A stretch of 6,463 nt of DNA, from the NCBI GenBank assembly GCA_900550795.1, contig URTN01000047.1:1-6463 (forward strand). Direction: 5' to 3'. This DNA comes from an uncultured Mollicutes bacterium (lineage in GTDB: Bacteria; Bacillota_I; Bacilli_A; RFN20; CAG-826). Of this stretch, positions 6,214 to 6,463 are shown piece after piece. Numbering within the stretch: the stretch's first letter is position 1; each line of letters opens with the position of its first letter. A model generated the notes under the pieces. The model had not been told where the DNA came from. It saw only the letters and a list, made by a program, of their open reading frames with translations, and did no database searches. The translations under genes and the position numbers were made by a program.

Positions 6214-6220
6214 ACCTCCT
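6214..6220 (-). promoter_or_regulatory. Ribosome binding site of the peptidase gene
   Basis: AGGAGGT, a near-perfect anti-16S match, lies 9 bases before the ATG at 6204 and only 4 bases before the in-frame TTG at 6210. The spacing decides in favour of the ATG start. Confidence 0.8.
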
Positions 6221-6263
6221 ATTTTTTACTCGAAACGGTTGGTTGATGATGATTTGTGAACCC

Positions 6264-6292
6264 ATTATAACGTTGCAAAAAAATATTGTCAA
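6264..6292 (-). promoter_or_regulatory. Consensus sigma-70/sigma-A promoter of the operon
   Basis: On the minus strand, TTGACA (6292-6287) and TATAAT (6269-6264) are both exact consensus and are separated by exactly 17 bp of AT-rich DNA. Transcription should start near 6257, giving a leader of about 50 bases that carries the peptidase ribosome binding site. Such a perfect promoter predicts strong housekeeping expression unless it is repressed. It is unlike Bacteroidales promoters. Confidence 0.85.
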
Positions 6293-6324
6293 CACTTGGC
6301 TACCTTAAAATCTATTTGTTGTTT

Positions 6325-6369
6325 AACAGAATCATTGCAACAGAAACGTGACAAAAAAGCATTAATTCT
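6325..6369. repeat. Imperfect direct repeat, copy B (45 bp)
   Basis: This is the partner of 2749-2792, in the same orientation, matching at 37 of 45 aligned positions. It lies about 30 bp upstream of the operon promoter and about 40 bp inside the group II intron end. The flanking bases of the two copies do not match. Confidence 0.75.
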
Positions 6370-6409
6370 ACAAAATATTGCATTTTTCTATTACCTTGTT
6401 ATCTGACAA

Positions 6410-6463
6410 ATCGAGTAGAGAGTGAGAAGCTGTTGCCCCTCCGCCCCCTCTCACACCACCATA
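6410..6463 (-). mobile_element. 3' end of a group II intron (domain VI and 3' splice site), cut by the window edge
   Basis: On the minus strand the edge reads TATGGTGGTGTGAGAGG, the usual end of domain V leading into domain VI in bacterial group II introns. It is followed by a G-rich/C-rich arm and then CTCTCTACTCGAT. ACTCGAT is the common intron terminus: the A seven bases from the end would be the branch-point adenosine, and the last two bases AT fit the AY rule. The outer GAG/CTC pairs of domain VI can form. The intron would end at 6410 and the 3' exon begins TTGTCAGATAAC. The reverse transcriptase and domains I-V would lie to the right of the window. The call rests on pattern recognition of a short end, without a covariance search. 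Confidence 0.65.

Noticed and set aside
6321..6369. Repeat as an integron attC site (GTTTAAC at 6321-6327 resembles a core site)
   Set aside because: Copy A lacks this core sequence and neither copy has the imperfect palindrome of attC sites.
6265..6408. Plus-strand frame through repeat copy B (reads TESLQQKRDKK and on to a stop)
   Set aside because: It runs through the consensus promoter in the opposite direction, has no convincing start or RBS, and copy A does not keep the frame after the A run.

Overview
This looks like metagenome-type DNA from an AT-rich, Bacillota-like (low-GC Gram-positive) bacterium. The main operon has an exact TTGACA/17 bp/TATAAT promoter and strong AGGAGGT ribosome binding sites. 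The lipoproteins, FGGY kinase and Lgt-like protein also fit that group. The first ~270 bases do not fit. They encode the N-terminus of a Bacteroidales/Prevotella-style RmlC and are clearly more GC-rich (31/60 G+C in one line counted, against 15/60 in a line of the kinase gene). The last ~54 bases look like the 3' end of a group II intron. Taxonomy is inferred from sequence style only.

Layout. (1) 1-271, minus: 5' part of rmlC (dTDP-rhamnose synthesis), running off the left edge. (2) 234-974, plus: an Lgt-family membrane protein that overlaps the start of rmlC head-on and seems to lack its own N-terminus, so a recombination or assembly junction is likely near 239-275. (3) 954-2264, minus: rhaB-type rhamnulokinase, overlapping the lgt-like gene tail to tail. 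(4) 2331-2669, minus: a 112-residue acidic protein of unknown function. (5) 2670-2862: an intergenic stretch with one copy of a 44-45 bp repeat and a rho-independent terminator. (6) 2863-6204, minus: a tight three-gene operon. It encodes a secreted papain/C39-like cysteine peptidase, then a lipoprotein with a Cys-rich C-terminal tail, then a radical SAM/SPASM enzyme. (7) 6205-6409: leader, consensus promoter and the second repeat copy. (8) 6410-6463: group II intron end.

The operon is the most interesting part. A SPASM-type radical SAM enzyme usually modifies a peptide or protein. Its immediate neighbour is a small exported lipoprotein ending in a Gly-Gly followed by a 12-residue tail with three Cys. 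The first gene is an exported cysteine peptidase. A coherent but untested reading is that the radical SAM enzyme modifies the Cys tail of the lipoprotein (or the peptidase, which also ends in Cys) in the cytoplasm, and that the peptidase acts on it, or with it, outside the membrane. The operon has its own promoter and terminator, a composition different from the genes to its left, and imperfect direct repeats on both sides, so it may be a transferable cassette.

No tRNA, rRNA or CRISPR array was recognised.
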